A program made the translations under genes and the position numbers. Shown one piece after another: positions 45,090-56,869 of a stretch of DNA of 64,000 nucleotides. Positions within the stretch are counted from its first letter, which is position 1, and each line of letters opens with the position of its first letter. The notes beneath the pieces are model-generated. The model was not told the origin of the DNA and did no database searches. It was given only the letters and a program-made list of their open reading frames with translations. This DNA is from Streptomyces sp. NBC_00569. GTDB lineage: Bacteria; Actinomycetota; Actinomycetes; Streptomycetales; Streptomycetaceae. The stretch is taken from NCBI RefSeq assembly GCF_036345255.1, contig NZ_CP107783.1:9913001-9977000 (forward strand), read 5' to 3'.

Positions 45090-45299
45090 TCAGCTCTGCG
45101 CGGTGTCGTCACCCGTCTGCCCGACGCCCTCAGCTGCGCCTGCCTTCTCGCGCATCTTGCGCACCAGCTCCGCCTTCTGGTCGGCGGCACCCCGGCGGTC
45201 GAGGTTGCGGTGCGGACCGTTGTTCTGGCGTTCGGCGCGGGACAGCCTCTTGCGCTGGCCGCCGCCCATGCCCACGGGGTTGTTGATGTTCTTGCTCAC
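45090..45299 (-). CDS. DUF6243-family small protein
   Basis: A 69-residue basic, hydrophilic protein (MSKNINNPVGMGGGQRKRLS, then RNLDRRGAADQKAELVRKMR) matching the Streptomyces DUF6243 family. Its function is unknown. A strong terminator follows it and the gene stands alone. Confidence 0.8.
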   Translation of the reverse strand: MSKNINNPVGMGGGQRKRLSRAERQNNGPHRNLDRRGAADQKAELVRKMREKAGAAEGVGQTGDDTAQS

Positions 45300-46774
45300 G
45301 GGTTCTCCCGGAAAGATGTGAAGTGATCTACGGATTCATCGGTGGGGGACGAGCGCGGCGACGTCGAAGGACGTCAGCAGAGGCCCGTCACGCTCTCACT
45401 CGTAAATCGGCGTCTGGAAGAACATGACAAAGACGATACCCGGTTCCGTCGGCCCCTCATACCAAGCTTTTCGCCGCCCCGGCGCCGGCCGGGCCTTCAG
45501 CGAGCGCCCGAGGTCAGCCGTTCCCTTCTGCTTCTCCATCCGACCACGGAGCCTTCCTACGGCGGCTTGCAGCCGACACCGAAACCCAGTTGAAGGCTGC
45601 GGCAACCACTGTCCTCGCTGGTGCGGTCACCCCGCGGGAGGAATGCGGCACAGGGGCGTCGGACAGTCCAGCCGCGCTCACGGACTCCGCCGCAACAGGC
45701 GCCGAACCGGACATCGAGTATTCCGGCGGCGGGATGCCCGTGCAGGCATGGGTCTCACTGCCCGCCAGCTGCTGGAAGGTCCGTGGCACCCACACCAAGG
45801 CGGACGAGGAGACCCGCGGCGCCCCGAACATCAAGGGCGGCAGGGGCAAGCTCCGCTACATGCTGGAGCAGACCTTCGCCCTGCTCCAGCACTTCAAACG
45901 CCTCGCCGTCTGCTGGGGGCGCCGCGCTGGAGTCCACGACGCCGGACCTGCTGTTCTGCGGCGTTGTCCGTTCGGAAGGGTTGAGGCCGAGCGTCGCCCG
46001 GCCTTCGGCAGGGACGCCGCTGTACAAGGCGCACAGACGCTGGCGCCACAGCGCTACTTCTCCGCAATCCCCCACAGGAGGTACCCAAACCCACAGGAGT
46101 GATCGAACGCAGCATCACGGCGCAGCACCCTCGGCCACACCAAGGGCCACTCGGCCTATTCGAAATTCGGTTCTAGATTTCGCCCCCGGACACCCGTGAC
46201 GGCGACAGGAATGGCCCAGTTAACCGATCGCCTGTCCACATCGCGCCCCGAGGAACACCCATGCACCGATTGCATCCGCCTGCGCTCATTCATCCTGCGT
46301 TCGAAAATGCAGCTCCGCGCTCGGACACCTCCACTCACCGTGCTGACGCTACGCCAGAGTCCTCGCCGACGGGCCCTGACCGGATACGAGGGCCCGGCAT
46401 GACGGAACCCGCAAGCCTTCCCGCTTCACTGGCCCGGCGGGTGGAACCGGCTCCAGAGCTGACTCACCACAGCGCTTCTGCTCGCCCGCGACGCTTCGAT
46501 CTCCTCGCCCACGACCGGGTCTTCATCCGCCCCAGGCGGATGGTTACGTCTCCGAACTGCTGGCCAAGACCGGCGGGGGGCTCCTCTTCGGATAGAAGCG
46601 CCTAACGACCGGCCAGACCCTTTCCCGAAGAGTCCGGGCTGGTCCACCGTGGAACACGACCGAAGAGAACGGCTCGTGAGATCGCACCCGAAGCCCTCCC
46701 ACAACCCCCCTTGTCCAACGGCTTCCTTGACCTGGAGGTCGCCCGCCGCTGTCAGTTGACGTCGCGGATCCCGT
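45300..46774. other. 1.5 kb without an intact gene
   Basis: It contains an IS5-type transposase remnant (45783-45955). Just before it is a piece resembling a decayed lipoprotein start (VLAGAVTPREECGTGASDSP, about 45608). Nothing is supported from 46156 to 46774. In particular, no FxLD-type precursor peptide was found upstream of the methyltransferase gene. Confidence 0.45.
45783..45955 (+). pseudogene. IS5-type transposase C-terminal remnant
   Basis: GGRGKLRYMLEQTFALLQHF followed by KRLAVCWGRRAGVHDA matches the DDE-glutamate region of IS5-group transposases (GxxxWVVERTFAWLxxFRRLxxRxERRxxxH). Only this segment is left. Confidence 0.65.
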
Positions 46775-48935
46775 ATGACCCCACCGGAAGAAGGGCCCGC
46801 CGTGGCGACTCGTCCCACCACCGAACGCGACGAAGCAAGCAACTTGCGCCATCAGCTTGCCGACCGGCTCCTGTCAGCCGGCCATATCCGCACCAGCCCG
46901 GTCGAGAGCGCCTTCCGCACCGTGCCGCGGCACGCCTTCGCCCCCGAAGTCCCCACCGAAACGGCGTACGCCAACGACACCATCCCCACCCGCCACGCGT
47001 CCGACGGCCGGACCATCAGCTCCGTCTCCGCCCCCTGGCTGCAGGCCGACATGCTCGAAGCAGCCCGCATCCGGCCCGGACACCACGTCCTGGAGATCGG
47101 CTCCGGCGGCTATAACGCCGCCCTGATCGCCGAGCTAGTTGGGCCCATTGGAAATGTCGCCACCCTCGACATCGATCCCTTCGTCACCGAACGCGCGACC
47201 CGCTTCCTGGCCGAGACCGGGTACGACCGCGCCCGCGTCATCACCGCCGATGCCGAAGACCTGCCTGAAGGCATCGTCCCGGACGAAGGCTTCGACGCCA
47301 TCATGGCCACCGTCGACACCTGGGACGTGCCCTGGATCCAAGCCCTCGCAGAGGGCGGACGCCTCGTCGCACCGCTCCGGCTGCACCAGTACGTATGGGC
47401 CATCGGCTTCACCAAACGCGACGGTGAACTCCACAGCGACGGGCCGCTCACCGTGTGCGGATTCGTCCCCATGCAAGGCGCCGGGGCATGGGATGCGAAC
47501 CGGCGCACCGTCCCGGGCAACGGCATCCATCTCGCGTGGGAGGACGGAACACCCCTGCCCGTCGATCAGCTCGCCCCAGCCTTCTCGCGCGTTGACACGT
47601 ACGCACGTGACGGTCGGCGGCCAGGAGCCCTTCGACGCCCTCACCCTGTACCTGGCCGGGGCGCTGCCTGGCTTCTGCCGCCTCTCGGTCGATGCCGACA
47701 GCGACAACGGCGTCCTGAACCCACCACCCCCGCACTGGCCGGGTGCCGCCATCGTGCGCGGCGCCTCCCTCGCACGGCTGGCCACCGAACGCATTGCGGA
47801 CGGCGACGACGGCAACGGCGTGTACGAACTGGTCGTCCACGGCTACGGACCAACGCGACACCTGGCCGCCAAGGAGATGGCGGAACAGGTTCAGCACTGG
47901 CAGCGCAACCACCGAGCGGCCTCATACCCGTGCATCACCGTCCAGCCCGTCGCCAGCCACGGCTCAGCCTCCGACGGCCATACCCCGCATGTGTTCCGCA
48001 AGAAGCACACCCGGATCTCGGTCGACTGGCCGGTCATTCCCGGCACTGCGGCCCTGCTCACTGACGACGAAGGCCGCTACCTGCTGCACCTGCGCTCGGC
48101 GAACAAGCCGATTTGGCGGCCCGGGCAGTGGGCTCTGCTCGGCGGCAACACCGAGAAGGGCGAGACATGCGACGAGGCGATCGTGCGGGAACTCGCCGAA
48201 GATACCGGGCTCACCATTCCCGGCCTCACCACCTTCGCCACCCTGGACACGCTCGAAGCCAACGGATCTCTCAAGGACCGCGTCCGCGTCTACCAGGGCA
48301 GGCTCAACCTGCCGGCGCACGAGATTCAGCTGCGCGACGGGATCCAGCTGCGCTGGACGCGCATCGAGGAGACAGCGGAGATGACCATGGACCCCGGCAC
48401 AGCCGCGGTGCTCCAAGCGCATCACGGCGGTTCGCACTCCGCCCGCGGAAGCGACGGGATCCTCCTCACCGTGCAGGTCCACGAGCCGAACGACCACCGA
48501 AGCCGCAGCATCGTCGGTGCCCACCTCGTCCTCATCCGCGACGGGGCCGTGCTGCTCGGCAAACGCCACGCCAACAGTGCCTTCGCCCCTTCGACCTGGC
48601 ACCTGCCAGCCGGCCATCGAGAGGACAGTGAAGCCGCCGCCTCCTGCATGATCCGTGAGGCGGAGGAGGAGACCGGACTCGTCATCGCCGAGGGCGACCT
48701 GTCACTCGTGCATGTCGTCGACCTGCTCGATCCCGGCAGCCCGATCCCGCGCGTCCAGTTCTTCTTCGCCGCATCGCGGTGGGAGGGCGAGCCCGTCGTC
48801 CGCGAACCCGACCGGTGCACCGAATGGCGGTGGTGGCCGCTGACCGCGCTGCCCGAGCCGATTGTGGCGTACACCCGCGCCGCCCTGGAGAGCATGTCTC
48901 GCGGCGCGCTCTACACCGCGATGGGGTGGAGCTGA
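46775..48935 (+). pseudogene. FxLD-type methyltransferase fused to two Nudix domains, one frameshift
   Basis: The 5' frame encodes a protein-L-isoaspartate-methyltransferase-like domain (VESAFRTVPRHAFAPEVPTE, SAPWLQADMLEAA, SAM motif VLEIGSGGYNAALIAEL). The coding frame changes at about 47598-47610; the next frame completes the domain (VTVGGQEPFDALTLYLAGAL, YELVVHGYGP), as in the methyltransferases of FxLD lanthipeptide systems. Two Nudix domains follow: box 1 GGNTEKGETCDEAIVRELAE has its EE pair altered to ED, while box 2 GHREDSEAAASCMIREAEEE is complete. The next two genes also join MT to Nudix, so a native fusion is likely. Start 46775, or GTG 46802 with a better ribosome site. A sequencing error at 47600 would make it intact. 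Confidence 0.75.
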
Positions 48936-49038
48936 CGCCTTGCCATCCACCGCTCGGCCGGGCCGCTCCCGCTGCGCCCGGCCGCCGCTCACCGCTGCTT
49001 CCTTGAGACCACCGCTTCTGGGAAGGACGTGCCTCTGC

Positions 49039-50568
<1,530 letters not shown>

Positions 50569-50614
50569 CTCCCGGCTCAAGCAGCCAACCCATTTACCAG
50601 TGAGGGGAGTTCCC

Positions 50615-51820
50615 GTGTCAGTTGAGGACCTCAATGCCGAAGCCTGGACCATCTACGGCCAACGCCAGCTCAACCGCGCGTTCATGCCACCAGTACCGGA
50701 GAAGCTGAACTGGACCCCGTGGGAGGGCATCGGCCCCGGGGCCGAACTCCTCGGCGAGATCGCTGGCAAAAGAGTGCTGGATATCGGCTCGGGGGCCGGC
50801 CATCACGCCGTGCACCTGGCGCGGGTCCACAGTGCGCGCATGACCGCGATCGAACAGTCGCCCACTCAGCACGAGCGTGCCGTCGGCACTCACGCCGGCG
50901 TCCACGGCGTCGAATTCGTCCAGGGTGACGTCGTCGACTACCTCCGCACCGCCGAGCCCTTCGACGCGGCATACGCCATCGGCACCCTGGCGTTCGCCGA
51001 CCCTCACCGCGCCCTGCCCGCGCTGCGCCAGGGCCTATGCCCAGGCGCACCACTGATCCTCTCCCTCCTGCACACCGACCTGCACGACCGTGGCCCGTCC
51101 ACGACGGTCGCGCCCCGGGAGCAGATGATCCCGCAGCGCGACCACCCGCCGCTGGCCACGCAGATGTGGGTACTGGCGCCCCAGCTGTGGGAAGACCTGC
51201 TCAGCGAATACGGCTTCCGAGTCGAGGCCATCGACCTGCTGCACCATCCCGACGACAGCGCGTCGGTCGTGCAGCAACTCATCCACGCGCGCCGCCTCGC
51301 CGACCGGCCCGCACGCATCTCCAGCCGCCCTCGCAGCACCCGGCCACCCGCACCGCACGCGGCCGTTGGCGTCGGCGCCGTCCTCTTCAGCGACCAGGGC
51401 GTACTACTGGGTCGCCACCGCCGCGGCACGCTCGAACTCCCCGGAGGCACCGTAGAGCCCGGGGAATCCTTCCAAGAGACGGCGGTCCGCGAACTCCGCG
51501 AGGAGACCGGACTGACCGCACGCCCGGACGACGTCACGCTCCTGGGCACCCTCGCCGACCACGTCGGTGACGTCCTGCGGGTCACCATCGCCGCTCTGGT
51601 CCATGCCTGGCAGGGCCAGCCGGACACCCAGCCTGACGAAAGCGTCGGCGACTGGGCCTGGTATCCCCTCGACCAGCTACCCGACGGACTGTTCGTATGC
51701 AGCGCCCAGATCCTCACCGCTTGGCGCCCCCACCTGCCCATCGACCACACTCCGGCACACTTCACACCCTTCGCGAGCGGCACGGCGCCCTCGTCCACAG
51801 CATCGAACCGCGGCGCATGA
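50615..51820 (+). CDS. Methyltransferase-Nudix fusion protein
   Basis: A 401-residue two-domain protein. Residues ~5-225 form a class I SAM methyltransferase (WTIYGQRQLNRAFMPPVPEK, motif I VLDIGSGAGHHAVHLAR, FVQGDVVDYL). Residues ~250-380 form a Nudix hydrolase (VGVGAVLFSDQGVLLGRHRR) with a full box GGTVEPGESFQETAVRELRE ETGL. GTG 50615 follows GAGGGGAG and lies 46 bp after the previous gene. The stop overlaps the next ATG (ATGA). The methyl acceptor and the nucleotide substrate are unknown. Confidence 0.85.
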   Translation: MSVEDLNAEAWTIYGQRQLNRAFMPPVPEKLNWTPWEGIGPGAELLGEIAGKRVLDIGSGAGHHAVHLARVHSARMTAIEQSPTQHERAVGTHAGVHGVEFVQGDVVDYLRTAEPFDAAYAIGTLAFADPHRALPALRQGLCPGAPLILSLLHTDLHDRGPSTTVAPREQMIPQRDHPPLATQMWVLAPQLWEDLLSEYGFRVEAIDLLHHPDDSASVVQQLIHARRLADRPARISSRPRSTRPPAPHAAVGVGAVLFSDQGVLLGRHRRGTLELPGGTVEPGESFQETAVRELREETGLTARPDDVTLLGTLADHVGDVLRVTIAALVHAWQGQPDTQPDESVGDWAWYPLDQLPDGLFVCSAQILTAWRPHLPIDHTPAHFTPFASGTAPSSTASNRGA

Positions 51821-52802
51821 CCTCGGCCACAGACTCGAGCCTGTGGCGGCACCGCGAATTCCGCCTGTACTGGACGGGCCAGGCCAGCGATGTCCTCGGC
51901 TCCTCACTCAGTTCGGTGGCCATTCCGCTGGTAGCAGTGGTCACGCTGCATGCCACGACGTGGGAGGCCGCCATCCTCGCGGCCGTCCAGAAGACGCCGC
52001 CCCTGTTGTTCTCCCTGCCCGCCGGCGCGTGGTGCGACCGCGTCAAAAGCGCCCCCTGATGGTGGCCACCAGCCTGGTTTGTGCGGCGGGGACGGGGTCC
52101 ATTCCGCTGGCAGCGGCTTACGACAGGCTGACGCTGATACAGCTGTGGCTGGTGGCCTTCGTGGTCGGCTCCTGCCACGTCCTGGGCATGGCGGCGAGCC
52201 TGTCCTACATCCCCCATCTCCTGCCGCCGCACCGACTCCTGGAAGCCAACGCCAAACTGGCCAGCGCCAACACCCTGTCCGACATCGGCGGCCCCGCCCT
52301 CGCCGGCGCGTTGATCGGCGTGATCGGTGCCGCCCGCGCGGTCGCCGCTGACGCCGTTTCCTACCTCGTCACCGCCTGGTGCACGCTGCGCATCCACAGC
52401 TCCGAGGCCGGCCCAAGACCACGCACCACAACGCCGTCACTGCGCGGTGAGATCCGGGCCGGCCTCGCCTACACCTGGCGCCATCCCGTCATCGGCCCCC
52501 TCGTGACCACGAACGCGATCACCTCAACGGTCCTGGCCGGCACCAGCGCGATCTGGGTCGTCTACCTGGTCCGCGAACTGCACTGGTCGTCACAGGTGTT
52601 CGCCCTCGTCATGAGCATCGGGGCGAGCGGCGGATTCCTCGCCTCCCTCACCACAGTGCGCCTCACCGCGCGCTATGGAGCGGGATCCGTCATGATCAGC
52701 GCACTGACCCTGGCACCGGCCAGCCAACTACCGCTCCTGCTGGCCCACCCCGGCCCTACCGGACAGCTGGTCTTCGGTTGCGGTCTGTTCGCGCAGCTCT
52801 AA
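51817..52802 (+). pseudogene. MFS transporter, frameshifted and 3'-truncated beside an IS
   Basis: The start codon overlaps the upstream stop as ATGA, so it belongs to the MT-Nudix operon. The first frame (SLWRHREFRLYWTGQASDVL ... LPAGAWCDRVK) stops at 52059. Restoring one A in the AAAA run at 52045-52048 gives KRPLMVATSLVCAAG and continues through about eight more helices to TAA at 52800-52802, the target duplication of the adjacent IS. The ~329-residue product would lack the last helices of a typical ~400-residue macrolide-efflux-type MFS protein. The sequence beyond the IS does not continue it. Confidence 0.75.
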
Positions 52803-53670
52803 GACGCTGTCCTACATGGTGAGTGTGAGGAGCCGTTTGTAACAGCAGAGGGCTGCGGCAAGGCCGAGAAAGGCCAGGTAGTTGGCGGGTTGGCGCTCGT
52901 AACGGGGGCTGAGTCTGCGGTAGCCCGTCAGCCACGACATTGTCCGCTCGATCACCCACCTGCGGCGCCCTAATCGTTCGCTGGACTCGACACCCTTGCG
53001 GGCGATGCGGACCCCGATGTGCTTGCCCTAGAGCCATCGCCGCAGGTGAGGTATGTCGTAGGCCTTGTCGGCGTGAAGGCGTTGAGGCTTGAAGTAGCGT
53101 CCGCGGTAGCGGTCATGTCTCGTTTGGTGACCCTCGACCATGGGTTTCAGCGCGAGGCTGTCGTGGACGTTGGCGGCGGAGAGGCCGACGATGAGGGGCA
53201 GTCCGTTCGCGTCCGACAGGACGTGCATCTTGGAACCCTGCTTGCCCCGGTCCACGGGGCTCGGACCTGTGTGTTCGCCCCCTTTTTTGCCCGCACGTGC
53301 GCGGAGTCCAGCACGACACGGGAGACATCGACGAGGCCGGCATCGTCCAGCCGGTGCACAACCGCCTCATGCAGACGCCCCCACACACCAGCTCTCGACC
53401 AGATCATGAACCGCCGGTGCACCGTCGACTTCGACACCCCAAAACAGGGCGGCAATGCCCGCCAGGCGCAACCGCTTACCAGTACGTAGATGATCGCGGC
53501 GAACAGCGTCTCATCAGGCGTGTTCTGCTTTCCGCCACCCTGTGGCCGCACCCGATCCGCCGGAATCAACGGCCTGGCGATCTCCCACAGCCCGTCCGGA
53601 ACAATCCAACTCCACGTCCCCTGCACCATGTTGAGGAGCACTACCCAGCCTCACCATGTAGGACACCGTC
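52803..53670 (-). mobile_element. IS5-family insertion sequence with a broken transposase
   Basis: An 868-bp element flanked by TAA duplications (52800-52802 and 53671-53673). The terminal repeats are GACGCTGTCCTACATGGTGA and, at the right, GACGGTGTCCTACATGGTGA (reverse complement), with one mismatch. It carries a two-frame transposase. It differs from the element at 6889 in sequence, ends and target duplication. Confidence 0.85.
52812..53641 (-). pseudogene. IS5-family transposase, ORFA/ORFB with an amber stop
   Basis: ORFA (from 53641) ends beyond a canonical -1 slippery heptamer A_AAA_AAG in HVRAKKG. The shifted frame reads GGEHTGPSPVDRGKQGSKMH then VLSDANGLPLIV. It is interrupted by TAG at 53028-53030 after HLRRWL and continues as GKHIGVRIARKGVESSERLG and RRRWVIERTMSWLTGYRRLS, ending at 52812. 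The slippage is normal for the family. The amber codon removes the catalytic glutamate, so the transposase is dead unless suppressed. Confidence 0.8.
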
Positions 53671-53673
53671 TAA

Positions 53674-54125
53674 GTGGCCGGGGAATTGGTGTTAGCACCA
53701 TGACCACTTCGGAACGCCGGGCGGGGAAGTGGCGCCGGTTCTTGCCCTCTCGTCTACCCGTCCTCGCTCGCGGACGCATCACCGGTGTCAGCGAGCGCTG
53801 ACGCAGTTACGAGGAGCCGCAAGCCGCCGCGGCGACTGCTCAGTAGAGCCCCACGGGGCAGGACTGCCTCTACTGGTGTGAAACGTCGTCCGCTCGGGTG
53901 TCTCATACAAGTCTGAGCACCGCAGGTCTGAGGCGTGGGGTACCCACACTTATCTGAGACAGGACAGCTGGCGGACCGCCACCGCCTCCGCTCCGTCCGC
54001 TGTGGGGCCTGTGTGGTCCCACAACTGCTGCTTCGACGATCTCGCGGTGCTCGCCGTGGCGGAGCGAGCGACGCACGCGATCCTGTCCCGCCGAAGCCAC
54101 ACCCGTCTCTGAGAAAGGTGACCCA
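53674..54125. other. Intergenic, no gene seen
   Basis: About 450 bp between the IS and dinB-like gene. No frame or repeat is convincing. It should hold the promoter of the DinB gene. Confidence 0.4.
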
Positions 54126-54656
54126 GTGCACCGTATCGACGCCCTGCTGCGCGAGTACGACCGTGCCCGCGCCTACACCGACGACCTGTGGAAGGACCTC
54201 ACACCAGACGAAGTGACCTGGCGACCGCATGAGAACTCCAGCGCCATCGGCTGGCACCTCGGACACCAAGCCCACGTCGCCCACTTCTTGGTCCGCAACC
54301 TCACCGCCGCCGAACCCAGCCCCGACCCCGAACTGGACGGGCTCATGGACTCGGCCAACCCGGAGAAATTCCGCGGCGCCCTGCCCACCGTCGAACGCCT
54401 CAACGCGTTCCGCGACACCGTCGCCGAACGCGTCCACGCCCGCATGCGCGACATCGCCTCTGGGAACGTCTCCGCACCGCAACAGCTCACCGTCGTCGGC
54501 GCTCACCTGCTCACCGCGCTCATCAACCACGAGTACCAGCACGACCAGTGGATCAGCGAAGTCCGCGCAGACAATCTCGGGCACCCGCTCCCACCCGACC
54601 CCAAGGCGGACCACGTCCGCCGCGTCGACGGCTACCTCCTCATCGACGGCCTGTAA
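54126..54656 (+). CDS. DinB-superfamily protein
   Basis: A 176-residue four-helix-bundle protein of the DinB/YfiT-like family. The three metal-binding histidines expected in this fold are visible in IGWHLGHQAHVAHFLV and ALINHEYQHDQW. Family members include thiol-S-transferases using mycothiol or bacillithiol and proteins induced by DNA damage. This one's partner is unknown. GTG 54126 follows GAGAAAGGTGA. Confidence 0.8.
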   Translation: MHRIDALLREYDRARAYTDDLWKDLTPDEVTWRPHENSSAIGWHLGHQAHVAHFLVRNLTAAEPSPDPELDGLMDSANPEKFRGALPTVERLNAFRDTVAERVHARMRDIASGNVSAPQQLTVVGAHLLTALINHEYQHDQWISEVRADNLGHPLPPDPKADHVRRVDGYLLIDGL

Positions 54657-55174
54657 GCAGCGAGTACAGGGAATCCGGGCCTGGCCAATGCAGTGCGCAC
54701 ACAGGCCAACCATGGTGCTCAGTCACGAGAGGATGTGACGAGCGCTGGATCTGTCGGATGAGCACTGGATCGGCCCAGCCGTGCATTTGAGTTGGCAGCG
54801 CAGGCTAGCGCCCGAGGTGGCTGACCTGGGCTGTCTGGCTGGATGCGGCACACGGGGCGCGTGGAGAGCTGCCTGTGGGTTGAGCCTCACCGGTCGGGGG
54901 AGGCGTGGTCGCGCCTGGTCGGGATCACTGACAGAGCTGTCCTCTGCTCCTGAACCGGCGGCGATGGCTCTGGTGCGAAGATTCATGTGGCGTCCCGGGC
55001 AGCGGCACCGGCCGGGGTCTCTTTGACCTGTACGTATGCGCTTTTGAGGTGCTCGGTGGCGATCCTCCACCGTACGTCCGACGTACCGCCTCGCACGTCG
55101 TGCTGTCGAGTTCGCACCGCCGCACGCTTGAGTGTGAGCGATGAGTTTGGGCTGCGGATCGGGTCTGCCCTGGC
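54657..55174. other. Intergenic, one palindrome
   Basis: About 520 bp without a supported gene. A perfect palindrome lies at 55072-55086, 88 bp before the truncated RibD-like gene. Confidence 0.4.
55072..55086. promoter_or_regulatory. Operator-like palindrome
   Basis: GTACGTC-C-GACGTAC has perfect 7-bp arms around one base. Its position upstream of the RibD-like fragment and alpha/beta-hydrolase genes would suit an operator. No cognate regulator is nearby. Confidence 0.4.
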
Positions 55175-55339
55175 ATGAGTCGAATCATCGCTGACATCTC
55201 GGTCTCTTTCGACGGCTTCGTCACCGGGCCCGACCCCAGCCCGGACGACGGTCTGGGCACTGGCGGCGAGGCCCTGCAGCTGCGGAGCGTGATCTCGACA
55301 TCGATCGCGTCGCACCTGACCTACGACGTCTCCCGGTGA
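55175..55339 (+). pseudogene. RibD/dihydrofolate-reductase-like gene with an internal deletion
   Basis: The 54-residue frame joins a typical N-terminus (MSRIIADISVSFDGFVTGPD then GLGTGGEAL) directly to a typical C-terminus (LRSVISTSIASHLTYDV). About 120-130 residues of the NADPH-binding core are missing without loss of frame. It lies 4 bp upstream of the alpha/beta-hydrolase gene, so translation of the remnant may still aid that gene. Confidence 0.65.
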
Positions 55340-55343
55340 TCCG

Positions 55344-56186
55344 ATGACCACGGTCAACGTCAACGAGATCGCCCTGGGCATCGAGTCGTTCGGTGACGAC
55401 GACGCGCCGCTCGTCCTGCTCGCGGGCGGGACGACGATGCTCTCCTGGCCCGACGCGCTGTGCGAGCGCCTCGCCGCCGGCGGGCGCCGTGTGGTGCGCT
55501 ACGACCTACGCGACAGCGGGGAGTCGACGACGACGGATCCGCAGGCGCCCGCCTACACCCTCCGCGCCCTCGCCGCCGACGCGGTGGCCCTTGCTGACGC
55601 GCTCGGCGGGGGACCTGCGCACCTCGCCGGCATCGGCGTCGGCGGGATGGTGGCCCAGGTTGCGGTGCTTGACCATCCGGGCGCGTTCTCGGCGCTCACC
55701 CTGGTCGGCACCCGTGCGGTTGCTCCTGGCCCGCCCGACGATGACCTCCCCGGCCATGACCAGACGACGATGAGCCGGCTGTTCGCGCGTGCGATGCCTG
55801 ATTGGACGGACCGCGAGGCGGTCGCGGAGTTCGCCGCCGTTGGCGCCGAGATCCGGGGCGACGACCCCATCGCCGCGCGCGCCATCGCTGCGCGCATCTG
55901 GGACCGCACGCCCGGCACCACACCCCCGGTCCAGATGGCCAACCAGATGGGCATGGTGTTTTCCAGGCTCGACTGCAAGCCGCGCTGGCGCGAGCGCCTG
56001 CCCGAGATCGAGGTCCCCACGCTCGTCGTCCACGGCCGCCGAGACCGGTTCTTCCCCGTCGGCAACGCCGAGGCGATCGCGCGCGAGATCCCCGGGGCAC
56101 GGCTGCTCGTCCTCAAGGAGGCCGCCACTGCCATCCCCGATGCGGCGGTCGGCGAGGTCACCGAGGCGATGCTCACGCTCGGATAA
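55344..56186 (+). CDS. Alpha/beta-hydrolase homologue lacking catalytic residues
   Basis: A 280-residue alpha/beta-hydrolase fold: the oxyanion strand LVLLAGGTTMLSW, YDLRDSGES, the nucleophile elbow and PTLVVHGRRDRFFPVGNAEA with the acid aspartate. The elbow reads GIGVGGMVAQ where GxSxGG is expected, so serine is replaced by glycine. At the histidine position the sequence is KEAATAIPDAA instead of a GxGHxxP block. Two of three triad residues are thus missing. It may be a non-catalytic binding protein or a decaying gene. ATG 55344 follows CCCGGTGAT. Confidence 0.75.
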   Translation: MTTVNVNEIALGIESFGDDDAPLVLLAGGTTMLSWPDALCERLAAGGRRVVRYDLRDSGESTTTDPQAPAYTLRALAADAVALADALGGGPAHLAGIGVGGMVAQVAVLDHPGAFSALTLVGTRAVAPGPPDDDLPGHDQTTMSRLFARAMPDWTDREAVAEFAAVGAEIRGDDPIAARAIAARIWDRTPGTTPPVQMANQMGMVFSRLDCKPRWRERLPEIEVPTLVVHGRRDRFFPVGNAEAIAREIPGARLLVLKEAATAIPDAAVGEVTEAMLTLG

Positions 56187-56869
56187 AGGACGGCGACAAG
56201 CAGGACCGCCATCACTGCCTCGTCCATATCTGCCTTTTCGCCAAGATCCCACCCTAACGGCTTGGGCCCGCGATGCCGCCACGCGGACAGTGAGCATCGA
56301 AGTTGTCCAGCGGTGCCAAGTCCCGCGCTCGGTCTCAGTTATGACGGGGCGCGCTATCTGGCTTTTGAGCGGCCCGTCTCTCTCTTCTGCGCGTCCCAGT
56401 TGTCACTCTGAGCAGACATCCGCAGCCATACGACAGGATGCCGTTAATGATCGGCGCTAGCAGTGGTCTCAAGTGGAACAGCCTTCTGGCGCCAAGGGAT
56501 GCCCTTGGTCGGCCTGTGTGGCCTGCTTGGGCGCCTGACGTGCTGTCAACCTCGGTGCAAGACGTGCCAGTTGACTGCCGAACTGTGGGTGTTTGTGAGT
56601 GATCGCTGACTGTCGGCCCTGCGCCTGCGGGGGCTGCGGAATCCGCTGGGGTGCGACGGGCAAGCCAGCCGCTTGACCGCAAGGGCAGAGGTGGCGTCCC
56701 GCCGCTATGTGGCGCACCAGTTTCCCATTCAGAGACTGGCCCCGGTCGACCGGCCAGGGTGGCTGATTTTGATCGATCATTCGTCAGCCCTTGACGTCCG
56801 TGTGACGGCAGAGCAACATCCTCCCGCACCTAGTGAGAGAGCTTCTCACTGTATGAGAAAGGTATGGGT
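56187..56869. other. Intergenic 680 bp before the catabolic operon
   Basis: No gene is supported over the first 640 bp. The last part carries two overlapping perfect palindromes (56833-56859) just before the operon start. Confidence 0.45.
56833..56859. promoter_or_regulatory. Two overlapping palindromes at the operon start
   Basis: GTGAGA-GAGCT-TCTCAC (56833-56849) and TTCTCA-CTGTA-TGAGAA (56843-56859) are each perfect 6-5-6 inverted repeats sharing the TCTCA half-site. They abut the ribosome site of the dehydrogenase-RraA gene. The IclR protein encoded in the operon is the natural candidate to bind them. Confidence 0.6.

Noticed and set aside
46775..48064. The full 429-codon first frame taken as a complete methyltransferase
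   Set aside because: After about codon 275 the product turns Arg/Pro-rich, while the conserved methyltransferase end lies in the next frame, so a frameshift fits better.
53754..54713. A 319-codon minus-strand frame over the DinB gene
   Set aside because: It is antisense to a gene with good DinB motifs and has no family resemblance.
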